A stretch of 64,000 nt of DNA, taken from positions 11,955,001-12,019,000 of the forward strand of contig CP141147.1 of assembly GCA_035235625.1 (NCBI GenBank). Direction: 5' to 3'. This DNA is from Saururus chinensis (lineage: Eukaryota > Streptophyta > Magnoliopsida > Piperales > Saururaceae). The position numbers and the translations under genes are program-made. This document shows positions 34,021 to 45,246 of the stretch, piece by piece; the stretch's first letter is position 1; every line of letters starts with the position of its first letter. Below the pieces are notes generated by a model that did no database searches, had not been told where the DNA came from, and saw only the letters and a list, made by a program, of their open reading frames with translations.

Positions 34021-34485
34021 CAGGTTTAAATTATTATAGTTTAAAAAAATTTATATTCATCACTAACAGTTATAGATGTCACTAAAAATGTAATAAATTT
34101 TTTTTTATAAGCATCAGCGACGGCTATAGCCATCATTGAAAGTAACATTGGCCGTCGCCAAAGGTGGAGTTTTAGTGACGGTTTCCAAATGCAATTGCTA
34201 AAGTAGAGTTTCAATGGTAGCATTCGTGGCCATTGTTGAAAATTGATGCATTAGCGACAACTTCAGCCATATGTAAAGACACAAAAACAACAAGGGATAA
34301 GTATTTTCCGCAATGATCATGATTGTTGCTAAAATTAGAATTGGCCATTGCTAATAGTATCTGCGACACCATCAATAGTTATAGAGCATTGACTATTGCT
34401 AATATATTTAGTGATGGTCAATGTGGTTTTCAACTACAGTTGGCAACTGTTGTTGAAAGTCAATTTTTTTTACTGTTTGTAGAAT
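34021..34485. mobile_element. CACTA-like subterminal region (non-autonomous fragment)
   Basis: There are many short repeats of the type AGCGACGGCTATAGCCATCA, GCCGTCGCCAAA, TTTTAGTGACGGT, TTGCTAAA and GCGACACCAT in both orientations, ending TTTTTTTTACTGTTTGTAG near 34485. This pattern is typical of CACTA subterminal arrays. The transposase is absent. Confidence 0.5.
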
Positions 34486-34659
34486 ATTAGATTGCTCCTA
34501 ACTCTAGTACTTTAACAAATAAACAAATAAGAGTTCTAGCCTCTATGTGCATGAATTTGATTTAAAGTAAAAATAACTAAACCTAAATAAGAAGCACATT
34601 CATGATTATACTACTCATTAATCATGCAATCAAACAAGCACACACATGATTTTTAAGTA

Positions 34660-35730
34660 GATAACCCAAACTAGGGGGAAAAAATCACGAAAGCCTCTCA
34701 ACGGATAAATCATTATACTAGCAAGTAGGATCTTTATATTAACATAAGCAAACCACCAATCTTCTATGAAAACTATAACATAAACTCTTTTTTATAAGAT
34801 ATCCCTCTTCTTTTATTACTGGCTTTCAATTCTTCTCTCCTCAAGTCATCAGGTTTTCTCCTTCCTTGCTTTGTCCTCGTCTTTGTCTAACCTCTACAAA
34901 CATGCTTCTCTTATTTATGACTTTAGCCTTAAGTCTTAAATTTCCCATTGAATTTTGTTGACTCCCTCCTTAAGTTTTTGTTTGTGAAAGACTCTTTTCA
35001 GCTCTGCATAACTCATACAATCACTATTAACATTTAGCATTGAAGTACAATGATGATCTCAATGAAAACAATAAACAAAAGACTAATCTTTTCTCTCTCA
35101 AATTCCAGGTTTTTATCTCTTCAATTTCTTATTTCCCTAGCCCTTATGTAGTCCATTAAGTAACTTTATGAGTTAAACTTCAATTAGGAATGGACTCTTT
35201 CTCGAATGGTTTAAACTCGGTAAGTTACACAAACAACAAGCAATAGGGTCTAACAATGCAATAGTTCACTATCCTAATTAAGGTAAAACTCTTCTAGTGA
35301 TTCATCTCTCACATCGATCAATCAGTCATTAAACTCTTGGCCAAATTTTACGCAGTTTGATTTAAGGGCTGATTGTTCGATAATCATTTTGTAGTGATTG
35401 ATTAATATATAGTAAATATTTGCATTTTACCATAATTTAGTCTTAAACCTCCAAACTCACTTAATGACTATTCCTTACTATATTAAGTGCATTGTGTATG
35501 TGAGTGTATGCAAACAAAACCTTTTAACCTTTCACATTCGACTTAGTCTTCAACTTTGATTGATAAGAGCACGTCTGCTTCAAGTCAATCATTTCCTAAT
35601 CCAACTTAATGACAAATAAATATAGTTAGATTCCTAAGACTAAAACATACATAAAGTTTAAACATTATTTAGAACATCGAAATTAGCCAATTTACAAAGC
35701 ATATTCCATATATGTTCTTTTAGGGTTTTC
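34660..35730 (-). mobile_element. SIRE-like copia LTR fragment, minus orientation
   Basis: 35051-35730 aligns by eye with 3441-4125 over about 650 bp (for example GGTAAAACTCTTCTAGTGAT, GGCCAAATTTTACRCAGT, TTTAAGGGCTGATYG). The minus strand also carries a TTTTTCCCCCTAGTTTGGG block near 34670, corresponding to the copia LTR end motif TTTTTACCCTAGTTGGGG. The LTR start is missing. Confidence 0.55.
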
Positions 35731-37522
35731 ACTTAAACAATTCTTGTGTGTTGATCGATGCTTTGATTTGTATGATTCCACTAGACATAGGAATTTGGTG
35801 CGCTAGTTATGAAAAATCAGAGTTTTGATTATTATTGACAAGGGAAAAATATTTATTGTAAATTAATTGTGAGTTATTGGCAATTTTTCTTTCTTAGTTT
35901 GTGTTCCACACTTCACCGTACAAACCAACTGATCCCATGACTGCTTGAAATGTATACCACTCTATGATGTAGCTTGAGACTCTTGCAGAAGACTATTGCC
36001 CACTCCATCCACTCCATAAAGGTAAGGCCCACACGTGCTTATGAACCTAAGTTGTTAAGATTTTTAGCTTTCCAAGATTACTTAGAAGTCCTTTATTATG
36101 TTGTGCTTGAGTCATGCACCTTTTAAAGATATCCGTTTAAACCAACTCCCAAGATCAGTGGAAAGGCTCACAACTCCCAAGTCTAGGGAAGTTGAAAGCC
36201 CATGTCCTTTTTTTATACTAAGAATCTCCTCTGCACTATTAAACAGACTCGTACTCAGAACCTAGATAAACACATGCAGCCATGGTGTCATACAAGTAGG
36301 TTATGGTTTCTACCCTCATTGCATGCTGAAAATTAGGGTTTACTTACCATTATTCACATACATTTCATCATGTGTTTCAATAATTTCTTACATTCATTAT
36401 GCAAATAAAATATACTCATCAGTAACAAATGGATATGTAAAAATATTATTTTGAAAACACAAACCAGTATAAAACTAACACACCCCCATGTGTCGATGTC
36501 AGTAACTGTTCATCTTTTCCTAACTATCAACACTTTCATCAACATGTCAACAAATGTGTTGATGGCTATAGCAGAAGAATAAGCCATTTCCGAACAGGTT
36601 CTATAACAATTACCTTAGAAAGAGTCATTGAAATAAAATTTGTACATAAATAAAACATTAAACTCCTAACATTCTAGACAAACATAATACGTGATAGTTT
36701 TGAATTATAATATCAACCCTATAATTTTATATCAATGAACTTGAAGTCATTTCATACGTAATACTCTTAAACAGAACCACTAATTCTTAATAATTTAAGC
36801 AACATATAATCCCTAAGATCATGCATTATTCATGTTTTAAGATCATATAGGATTCAAGGTTAGCAAATATGACTTTTCCTTCCTTTTATTTAGATTTTGA
36901 TGCACCCTTGGTCTCCGCATTCTTGACAAGTTAGTTTTGAAGAGATGAGGACATTAGCGTGTCAAAAGGTTATTTATATAAAGAAGAAATATTCAAATAT
37001 GTTATGTAAGTGTCAATTTTATACGGTTTTCACTCGCATTGGAATAATTGTTCCATTCACTAATGTGTCGTTTGATCAACCGATGAAGCCCAGAAACTTA
37101 CTGGCATATCACCAACGTGTCACTGCATACCAATAGTACAAAGGGATTCTCACTGACGTGCCCACTCACATGTCGGTGAGGGTGTCAATGACATCACCAA
37201 CAATAATTTAAAATCCATTCTAATTCTGATATTTCTAATATGTAAAAATACTTATGACTTTGTTGATGTCACAAGTGGAGTTATCCATGGGGGTGATGAA
37301 CTCGCCACTAACAAAATAGACTTCATGGATCCTGGTGATAACAAACCGAAGGATAGACGAGACGATCAAAAAATGACTGAAAAGGGACAATAATGGGAGA
37401 AAACTTTGCTTGGGTCTAATAAGCTATTAGTTTTGTCAACATGTAGAGGTTCTGACGAGTGTTTTGGCAATGGAGACGAATCTGCTTTTTCAATGAGTTA
37501 AGTTGTCGCAAAAGCCTCCAAT
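35731..37522. other. A+T-rich intergenic stretch
   Basis: No gene recognised on either strand. A GTGTCACTGCATACC / CACTGACGTGCCCACTCAC cluster near 37110-37190 might be another old CACTA-type subterminal piece. Confidence 0.3.
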
Positions 37523-37525
37523 TTA

Positions 37526-37981
37526 GGGGCCATTTGGGAGGCACTTTCTACTACTGGAAAGCGATTTGTTTACATTGGAAATCGCTTTCTCGGGTGAAAA
37601 CCATCTAGAAAGGCTATTTAAAGTTAAAATGACTTTCCCGGCAGAAATCTACATTTTGGGTCAATTCAAACTGAATTGACCCTAAATCCGATTTCTTCAA
37701 TAACTCACTTCCTGAGGAGAGTTCTTGAAGAAAGTCATTTCTTTTTTGAAATGATGTGAAAAGATGTTCTACCCATCATTTCTTTTGTGTGATAATTATG
37801 TTCGAGGATATTTTTGTCATTTTGCACACAAATATCAAAAGTGAGCTAAAATCTAATTTCCCTTTAAAATCATCCAATAAAACTTGAACCAAACATCTTT
37901 CATTTTTGCTTTTCTTTCCACAAATCGATTCTAATAACAATCCATTTTCTTTCTACTTAAAATTGTTTGTCAAACGCCCCC
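37526..37981. mobile_element. MITE-like element with short terminal inverted repeats
   Basis: The left end GGGGCCATTTGGGA and right end (reverse complement) GGGGGCGTTTGACA are imperfect inverted repeats, each flanked by TTA (37523-37525, 37982-37984). Size (about 456 bp), TTA flank and GGGC..TTTGG-type end fit a Tourist/PIF-Harbinger MITE; a hAT MITE is the alternative. Confidence 0.5.
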
Positions 37982-37984
37982 TTA

Positions 37985-38860
37985 GTAATAAAAGGGATTT
38001 TACAAAAAAAAAGTCATCCCATTCTGCTTTACAAAAAATTGTCTCAAAAGATAGTTTGCCATGTAACTGAATTCATCCCAAAATGTAAAACACTTGCGCC
38101 AAAATTGTTTGTCACCAAAGAAAAATATTTTGTGGCAAAAAATCTTTTCTGTCAAAAAAATCAAAACTACTCTTTTTGGATGAAAGTAACATGTTCCAAA
38201 AGATTTCAAAATTAAAAAAATATATAATTATCTATTTTCAACATAATATATATAATATATATTTTTATCCCAAATGCTTTAAAATATATGCTTCTTTATT
38301 TAAAAATAGATATTGAAAATAGATAATTATATATTTTCAAATAGATATTGACGCAACTTTTTAAAAAAATTTAATTGAGATAAAATGCCTATTTGGAGAC
38401 GAGTTATAAATTTCGTGAAGAAAAATTGATACTCTTTGCCACAAAATTACCAACTCATCGCAAATAGTATAGAATTGTCCTTGATGAATTTTATAGCTCA
38501 TCTCAAATAGATTTTAATTTATATCATTTATTTTTTATTTGAAATAAAATAAAATAAAGCCTATTTTTTATGAGTTTTAAATGCCATCTAGAAAAGATGA
38601 GCATTTGCAATAATAGCTCAACTCCTGGCGAATACTTGGTATTTGCAACCATTTAAGCATTTTATTGCAAATGTATTCTTCCCCAAAAGATCTTCCTTTT
38701 GGGATGAATTTCAAAACTTGTCATGTAATTTTCAAGGACAAATTATCATTCGAGGCAAAGTGTTCCATAATAAGTCTTTTAATTTTAGTGTTAGGGACCG
38801 ATACTGCTTTTGTATGGATGAAAGCTCACTTCTTTCTTTGGAGATGCTCGGGACCATCAC
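37985..38860. mobile_element. Fold-back / CACTA-like repeat fragment
   Basis: The ends carry inverted similarity (GAATTCATCCCAAAATG near 38070 against TTTTGGGATGAATTT near 38697). The middle holds GAGACGAGTT, CATCGCAAATAG, GATGAGCATTTGCAA and similar short motifs in both orientations, as in CACTA-type subterminal regions. No coding sequence. Confidence 0.35.
38221..38333. repeat. Perfect 21-bp inverted repeat with 71-bp spacer
   Basis: TATATAATTATCTATTTTCA plus A (38221-38241) is exactly complementary to 38313-38333. The spacer is itself A+T-rich. Confidence 0.8.
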
Positions 38861-40018
38861 CTGAGAAGAAGCGGGGCAGCTGCGGAGGAAGGTGATAATA
38901 CCTCAAGTGGCATTAGTTCTTGTAGAGGTCACGACACCACAACTTGGGATGCCTCCATAGTCAATATCTTGCCCATGGCCAACAACCGAACTAACACCTT
39001 TGCCCAAATATTTCAAAAGGCTGTCCACTAAATCGTCCAAGAAAAGGACTGATTTCATGAATGACTAGCTTACACGTAGCTTTTTTTATAATGAACCTTG
39101 CCCAAACAAGTGAACCATTCATTTTGGGTGTTTTATGGTAACAGATTTGTCATCATATTTGTTTGGATTTGCGGAGAAAGGTGTTCTGTAATGCCTATTT
39201 TAAACTTCCTAAAAAGTGGAAGAATTACATCTCTTTTGATGTCTCAAAGCAAGAATTCTCAAGAGGAAATAATCAAATCCTCCACAATTTGACTTAAAAT
39301 ATGTTATAGTGGAAAAAATATGGAAGAATCAGGATTGTGAGGAAAATCTCTTCATGATGGAGGAGATTGTCCACAAAATTAATCAATTTTGGATTCCAAA
39401 TTTCAAGGCACACAAGATGGAAATGATATTGCCATTATTGAGGGGCTTTGGACTGTCATCAAATTTTCATTGCAACAATTATAGGGTGAAAAATACACTG
39501 CCAAATGCACCAAGAAAATAGAGATTTCATGATCGTTGTTCCTCATAGATTGCTCTTTGTGAAGATGTTTGAGCTTTAATGATATTTTACATACAAAAAA
39601 ATATGATCAATGCATTATATTGAGGATGAATCAGTAAAATTCAATTTAATGTTCCCTTCATCCTATATTAATAGCTCCATTTACTTTTATAAGGAAAACC
39701 AAATGGACCTAATAATTTATATTATAGTTTTTATTTAAGGGCCTTGCTATTGCCACATGATAATGTTCAACTTTCCTACGCACTTCTCCAAGTAAATACT
39801 ATAAGATCTCTCACACCCACTCTTCCTTTGTCGTACACTTGTGCTAGAGTCATTGCCTACCTGACTTGAGACACACATCCTCTTCTCGGTCTGCCTCTCC
39901 TCCACCATCACGACTCCTTTGCAGCCTTTCCTCCTTTCCTCTTTCCTCTTTTTATCCTCCTCCACCTCTTCCTAGCAGCAGACATGCTAAGATGGTGCAA
40001 ACCAACATGTGGTCGCAG
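38861..40018. other. Intergenic stretch without a recognised gene
   Basis: Two short open frames (39098-39292 and 39309-39521, plus) and a continuous-looking DTTTWDASIVNILPMANN segment near 38930 might be remains of one gene, but no family is recognised. A pyrimidine-rich CCTCC tract covers 39880-39975. Confidence 0.3.
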
Positions 40019-40023
40019 GAAAG
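40019..40023. other. Target-site duplication GAAAG (left)
   Basis: Immediately before TGTCACGCCC; repeated exactly at 44858-44862. Confidence 0.9.
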
Positions 40024-43000
40024 TGTCACGCCCGAGGTTTTCTTTTATATTTAATTGAAAATCTTACAAATATTTTATTTTTAAAATATATACATAAATT
40101 AAATAAACCGACAAAATATCAGGCATGACCTAATACAAAAAACATACGAATAAAATCTACCATGGCCATGGGTTTCGAAAACAAAAACCTCCCAGGCATC
40201 TCTGAGTACAAGTTCTTTCACAGTCTTAAAATCATTCGTAGATACATACACAAGTCCAGTACATACTACATTTCTCTCACCTTAAACAATACATGAGATC
40301 GTAGCACCAACTTCACATAACATCACTGCGATTTCGCTGCACTCCAAGTTGAGGAAGAATTATCCACCACAGGAAAAATCAAGTCTCATCAGCTAACGAT
40401 TGACCTGCAAAAGCCTCCAGTCGAAGGGGCTAAAAAGATGGGGTGAGTATTTTCATACTCAGTAGGAAAATACCCAGTAAGGGAAAAAATATAAAACAAT
40501 GAACTCCGTAAGTTCATATACAGATACTTCCATGCAATCACACATGAAGCAAAAAGAATAAGAAGTATAAATATAGTCACACATACAAATCATCGTACAA
40601 ATCGAACTTACACTTACTCATATATCATGCTCTTACACTTACACTCTAAATCAGTCTTATCAGCTTACTTTTACAAATGTACGCTTACACTTACAACATA
40701 CACATACTTGTACGACCTTATTCGTACGAACTCACTTGTATGACCTTACTCATACAATCTTACTCTTACACATAAATGTACTCTTACATCTCCCATAGAA
40801 GCTTACACTTACGCTTACCGTCTGAATCAAAGTCTCACAAACTTACTCGTACAACTTACTCAGACTCATAAACTTACTCTTACTATCTTCCAAAGAAGCT
40901 CACACTTACTCTAAATCTCACACGTACAACTTACTCAGAATCTGAAACATACTAACTCTTACTATCGAACACATACTACCGACAACTGAAGCTCATTACA
41001 ATTAATAAGCTCCAGCGTCAGAAAGGAGATGAATGCCACTGGGGTGTCACCTTAACCTTCAGGGAGCAACTAGACGCCATGAACTTTTCCGAAGGCAAGG
41101 CACACCTATGCTCATGGGGCATATGATCAAACAGGTAAGAGCATGTCCATGATACTGCTTACCTGAGCGCGCAAATGCCCACTATTTGGGGCCATACATT
41201 GCCAACAAGGGTCATACAGTGCCAACTAAGGGCGGAAAACATACAGTGCCACTCTTGGGCAGGAATCTTACAGTGCCACTCTTAGGCAGAACATACAGTG
41301 CTATATGTAGGAAAAAAACATACAGAGCCCACGGAGGGCGGAAACTTACAGCGCTCTCAACAGAGCATCAAACATCTAGGCTGAAAAACAGCACCAAGAC
41401 TAAATCCCGCAGGATGACACCATGGCTATACCAGGAAACACGCTCAGTCGATTACTCATCGACTGGCACAAAACGGAACTTAATCCGTCGAAACCCTCAG
41501 TCTCAAACTCACATCGATATCAAATTAGGGTGACTTACTATTCAAGTTCATATTGGGTAACTTTTGCATGTACAATTATGAAGAAAACGACTTCCATTTT
41601 ACAATCTTTGGCCAACCAAGCTATAACTGCACCCGTTCTGAAGCTCTAAGCCACAAAGGTGACATCCTTTAATTAGCTCATCTCTCACCCTGACACTTAC
41701 AGTCTTACAAATCTTTGTACAGTCTTACATAAACTCGAATTTCACACTGATAATCTTATCATCATACACTTACGGCCTTACATCTTACACCATCCGCCAT
41801 AAAACTGAATCATCTTACTCGAACTCCTCAAATGAAACCCTTTAGACCTAAGTCCCATCATCAAACCCTTACTAATTCCTTCCTCATTATTCTTTTGTTA
41901 CAATTCATATTACATACATTATGCATGTACAATTATGCCATTATCTCTTACTAACTCACAATTCCCCAAAAGCGCTCTTAATCTTAAGTCTTCAATTCCT
42001 TGCATTCCCCGCATCTCCTACTCGTCGCTCGAATGTGCCATCTGACTCAAACTGAACAAATTCTCCAATCTCATCAAATCAAAAATTCGTCTTTCAATCT
42101 TGTCTTTCCTTGCCCGACATACAATCACAATTTTCATGTCATAGCTTATGAAGTACCCCTTAGTCAAACTTACTATCAAATACTTCTACTCGTGCCCATC
42201 GATCACATACCACCAGTCCACAACAAAGATCACCCGCTTTTATCACATACATACGATTCATAGCAACTTACTACGTGCCCTTAATCACTAACATACACAC
42301 ACAGTTCACATACATACAACATGCTTTTATAGTCATCATAATCATGCAAAATATTTAATTATAAAATCCTAGCATGCTACTACACAATCAAAGCATGCTA
42401 TAATGAAATTACTAGTTCAAGGTTCCCTACCTCGTAATCCACAAGAGTTTGATGGCGAGCAAATGACGGTGGTGGCGTCGATAGCGGAATAGGCAGCCAA
42501 AAGCATCATTCTGAGAGAGTTGTTATTGTCCCGAGGATTTTCAAAGATGCTGGAATTAATCTCAATAAAGTTAGATTAATTTCACTCAAAGCCAAAGGTT
42601 TGGACGCACTAAGGCAGCCGGACACAAGGTCATGCCACTAGAAATGGCAAAAGCGACCACAGAATGGGGGTGACTGATCGGAGGTCGGCCAATAGTTTAA
42701 AACACTTGTTGGCCACATACTTTAAAGTAGACCGCGGATTACATCCGGCTACAACAATTTCACATCGTCGAAGCCTCACAAGGTGGCGGAGGGCTTTAAC
42801 GGCCATATTGCCTAGTGGAGGAGACGTTCCCTAAACATACATTGAGGCACTAAGGTCTGGCATAGGTGGCTAACAAAGGAGGCATCATTTCTTAACGCTA
42901 CTCACAACCAACTAATTGTACGAATAATCATCCATCAAGCACGACTTATGGTGGAGGATATGGGCACGACATTGGTCAAGCCTTCGGTGGGCTGAGTCTA

Positions 43001-44564
43001 ATGGCTTACAATAATACTTCCCTTTGGAAGAATCAAAATTCGGGAACTCTTTCCCATAAGTTTTGGGTCATGCTTAACAAAAGTGGGGTATAGTGCTAGA
43101 GTCGGGTTAGAATTATTGGCACTTGATGTCACTGGGCCGGGGTAAAGTCTACTTCGGTCAGACATATGGCCCAAGTCCACGCAATGTCAGGCGGACAGAT
43201 TGGCCCTAGGCTAGGGGTCACTCGACAACGATTAGAGATGTACCCCGAAGCTAGGGGCGTTTGTTTTGGGCAAAAGGCATGCAGGGGAGGTCGAGAACGG
43301 TAGTCCCTTACCATTGTTGGGTCAAGCTAGCGTCGCAGCTATCCGCTGGTCGACGCCAGTGGCAACAAAACTGATGATAGAAAGAACAAAGGAATTCGAT
43401 TTAGTCAGGGGTGAGAACGTGCCGAGCTAGGGCCGCTTACACGTATCGTCGGGCCACAAATGGCCAAACAAGACCGGGGGACAGACTTGGGATATAGTAG
43501 TGACCCAGCAATTGCAACCCACGACGAGCTGGACGGATATCGATCGGAGTTAGTCTGGAGTCTAGCGGTGACAAATCGACACTAGACTGAAATTGTGTTT
43601 CAAACTAAATGGAGCAATGGGGCAGAAGAGTGGTGAAGGGGTGCAAGAGTGGTGGCTACCTACCGCCGTCGGTCCGAGGTGAAGCCAGCGACGGAAAGCC
43701 GGAGCTCCGCCGGCTACTCACAGTCATAGAAAACAACGAGGGAAGAAACACCATCTAACCAAATCGAAAAAGGGGCAGAAGGAGGGTGAAGGGCAAGTGG
43801 TGGCGGTTGTTGGGCTAGGACGGGGGCCTGGATGGCAGTTGGGCAACAACCTTGACGTTGTTGTGCTGGGGGAGGGCCAATGGCCATTTGGCGGCGACCA
43901 GTCACTTGTGGCACGGCCGACGGCCGCAACGAATGGACAAAGGGGGAAAAAATGGGTGACAGAGCAAACCTTGCCTCAGGCCGGCAGAGGAGGGCGGGGA
44001 GGCTGAGTGAGGCGACGACTGGGCGACAGCTGTGCCATCGTCGGACCAGGGGATCGTCAAAGGCCATTCGGCGGCGGCGGGCCACTCATGGACCAGAAAA
44101 TAGGAGGGGTCACAGTCCAGGGAGGTGGTGGTCTGAGCCACGAGGTGGTGGCCTTGTCGTCACTGGGCCGGAAGAGAGCCAGAGGCCTCGCGGCTGCAGC
44201 CGGCGACCAGCGGCAGGTCGAAATAAACAAAAAATGAAAAAGAAGGGGGCAGAATTATTTTTACCTTACGCAGGTCGGGACGGCGGTGGCCAGAGGTCAC
44301 TTTGGCCGGGGTGAAACCTCTGGCGGCGGTGTGGATGTCAAGCAGCCGGTGGCGGTGGTGATTTGGGGAAAAAATCAAGATCTGGCAGTTCCACTGTGCT
44401 GAAACGGGAAAAAGGATATAGGCGGCGGCGATCGGCGGGGGCAGTCCAGGGAGGCGGTGGTGGCGTCGCCAGGCCAAGGCCGGCCGGGCAAAAGCCGTCG
44501 GCCGTGCCGCCACATGCTTCACAATTGGAAGGAGGCAGACCCCTTCCACTATTCCAACTACGGT

Positions 44565-44581
44565 CGGGCGCTCCGCGCCCG
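44565..44581. other. GC hairpin downstream of the solo-LTR TATA box
   Basis: CGGGCG-CTCCG-CGCCCG gives a 6-bp GC stem with a 5-nt loop, just after the TATATAA box in the minus-strand direction. Confidence 0.4.
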
Positions 44582-44590
44582 ATCCACTCG

Positions 44591-44600
44591 TTATATATAA
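44591..44600 (-). promoter_or_regulatory. Candidate TATA box of the solo LTR
   Basis: The minus strand reads TTATATATAA about 260 bp after the LTR start, followed directly by GC-rich sequence that would be the transcript 5' region. Confidence 0.4.
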
Positions 44601-44857
44601 TATTTTTTTACCCGTTTTCTGTTCTCACGCGTCCCATCCAATTTTTACGCCGAAAAAATTCTGGGATGCGTCAAGGCCCATGACCTACAACTAAACACCA
44701 CTCCCGACTCTTACCGTCACGAGTTTTACAAATACAAATACGCCGGAGCATAAAATTTCTTTATCAAAATACGAGTAGAAAACTGCAGAATATTGCATAA
44801 ATTGCAGAAAGTAGCAGAAAAATGCAGAAAAATTACAGAAAAATCAGGGATGTTACA

Positions 44858-44862
44858 GAAAG
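44858..44862. other. Target-site duplication GAAAG (right)
   Basis: Exact repeat of 40019-40023. The pre-insertion sequence resumes with CCCAAAGCA. Confidence 0.9.
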
Positions 44863-45045
44863 CCCAAAGCATTTTTGTTTCATAGGCAAAACTTCTCCTG
44901 CCTCTTCTTCTTCTTCACATCCTTTTTTCTACTCCTTCCTCTTCTCCTCTTCTTTTTCTCCTCCTTCCTAACAGCTAGTGGGATGGGGCAGTGTGAACCA
45001 GGCGGGTGGGCAGCACTAGCGGTGGAAGCATGACCAACAGTGATG

Positions 45046-45053
45046 TTAGCACT
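45046..45053. other. Target-site duplication of hAT element (left), TTAGCACT
   Basis: Eight bases before the left inverted repeat. They match TCAACACT at 54630-54637 in six of eight positions; both differences are transitions, as expected from decay. Confidence 0.6.
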
Positions 45054-45246
45054 CAAGGGCAAAGCCAGGAAGTTCCTAAGGGGAGGAAAGCATATAAACA
45101 ACAATAGATTTAAAGATTGACTTTTACCTTCACAAAAATTGTAACTATTGATTTCTATATATATATATATATATATGAAAAGGATGATTTAAATACAAAA
45201 AGATCATTTTAAATATATAAGATGATTTTAAATACAAAAAATATGT

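Larger units (their letters stand above)
40024..44857 (-). mobile_element. Complete 4.83-kb solo LTR of a Tekay-like gypsy family
   Basis: On the minus strand it starts TGTAACATCCCTGATTTTTC and ends AACCTCGGGCGTGACA, the TG...CA form and CGGGCGTGACA ending of Tekay/Del LTRs. Perfect GAAAG duplications flank both ends and no internal genes are present, so it is a solo LTR left by LTR-LTR recombination. It shares long similarity with 24974-29001. The minus-strand 5' part (43600-44600) is strongly GC-rich, unlike the surroundings, and follows a TATATAA box. Open frames within the GC-rich part have no recognisable domain. 4.8 kb is long even for this group. Confidence 0.9.

Noticed and set aside
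43714-44683. Cluster of Ala/Arg/Gly/Pro-rich frames on both strands
   Set aside because: This is the GC-rich leader of the solo LTR; GC-rich DNA has few stop codons, and no conserved motif is visible.
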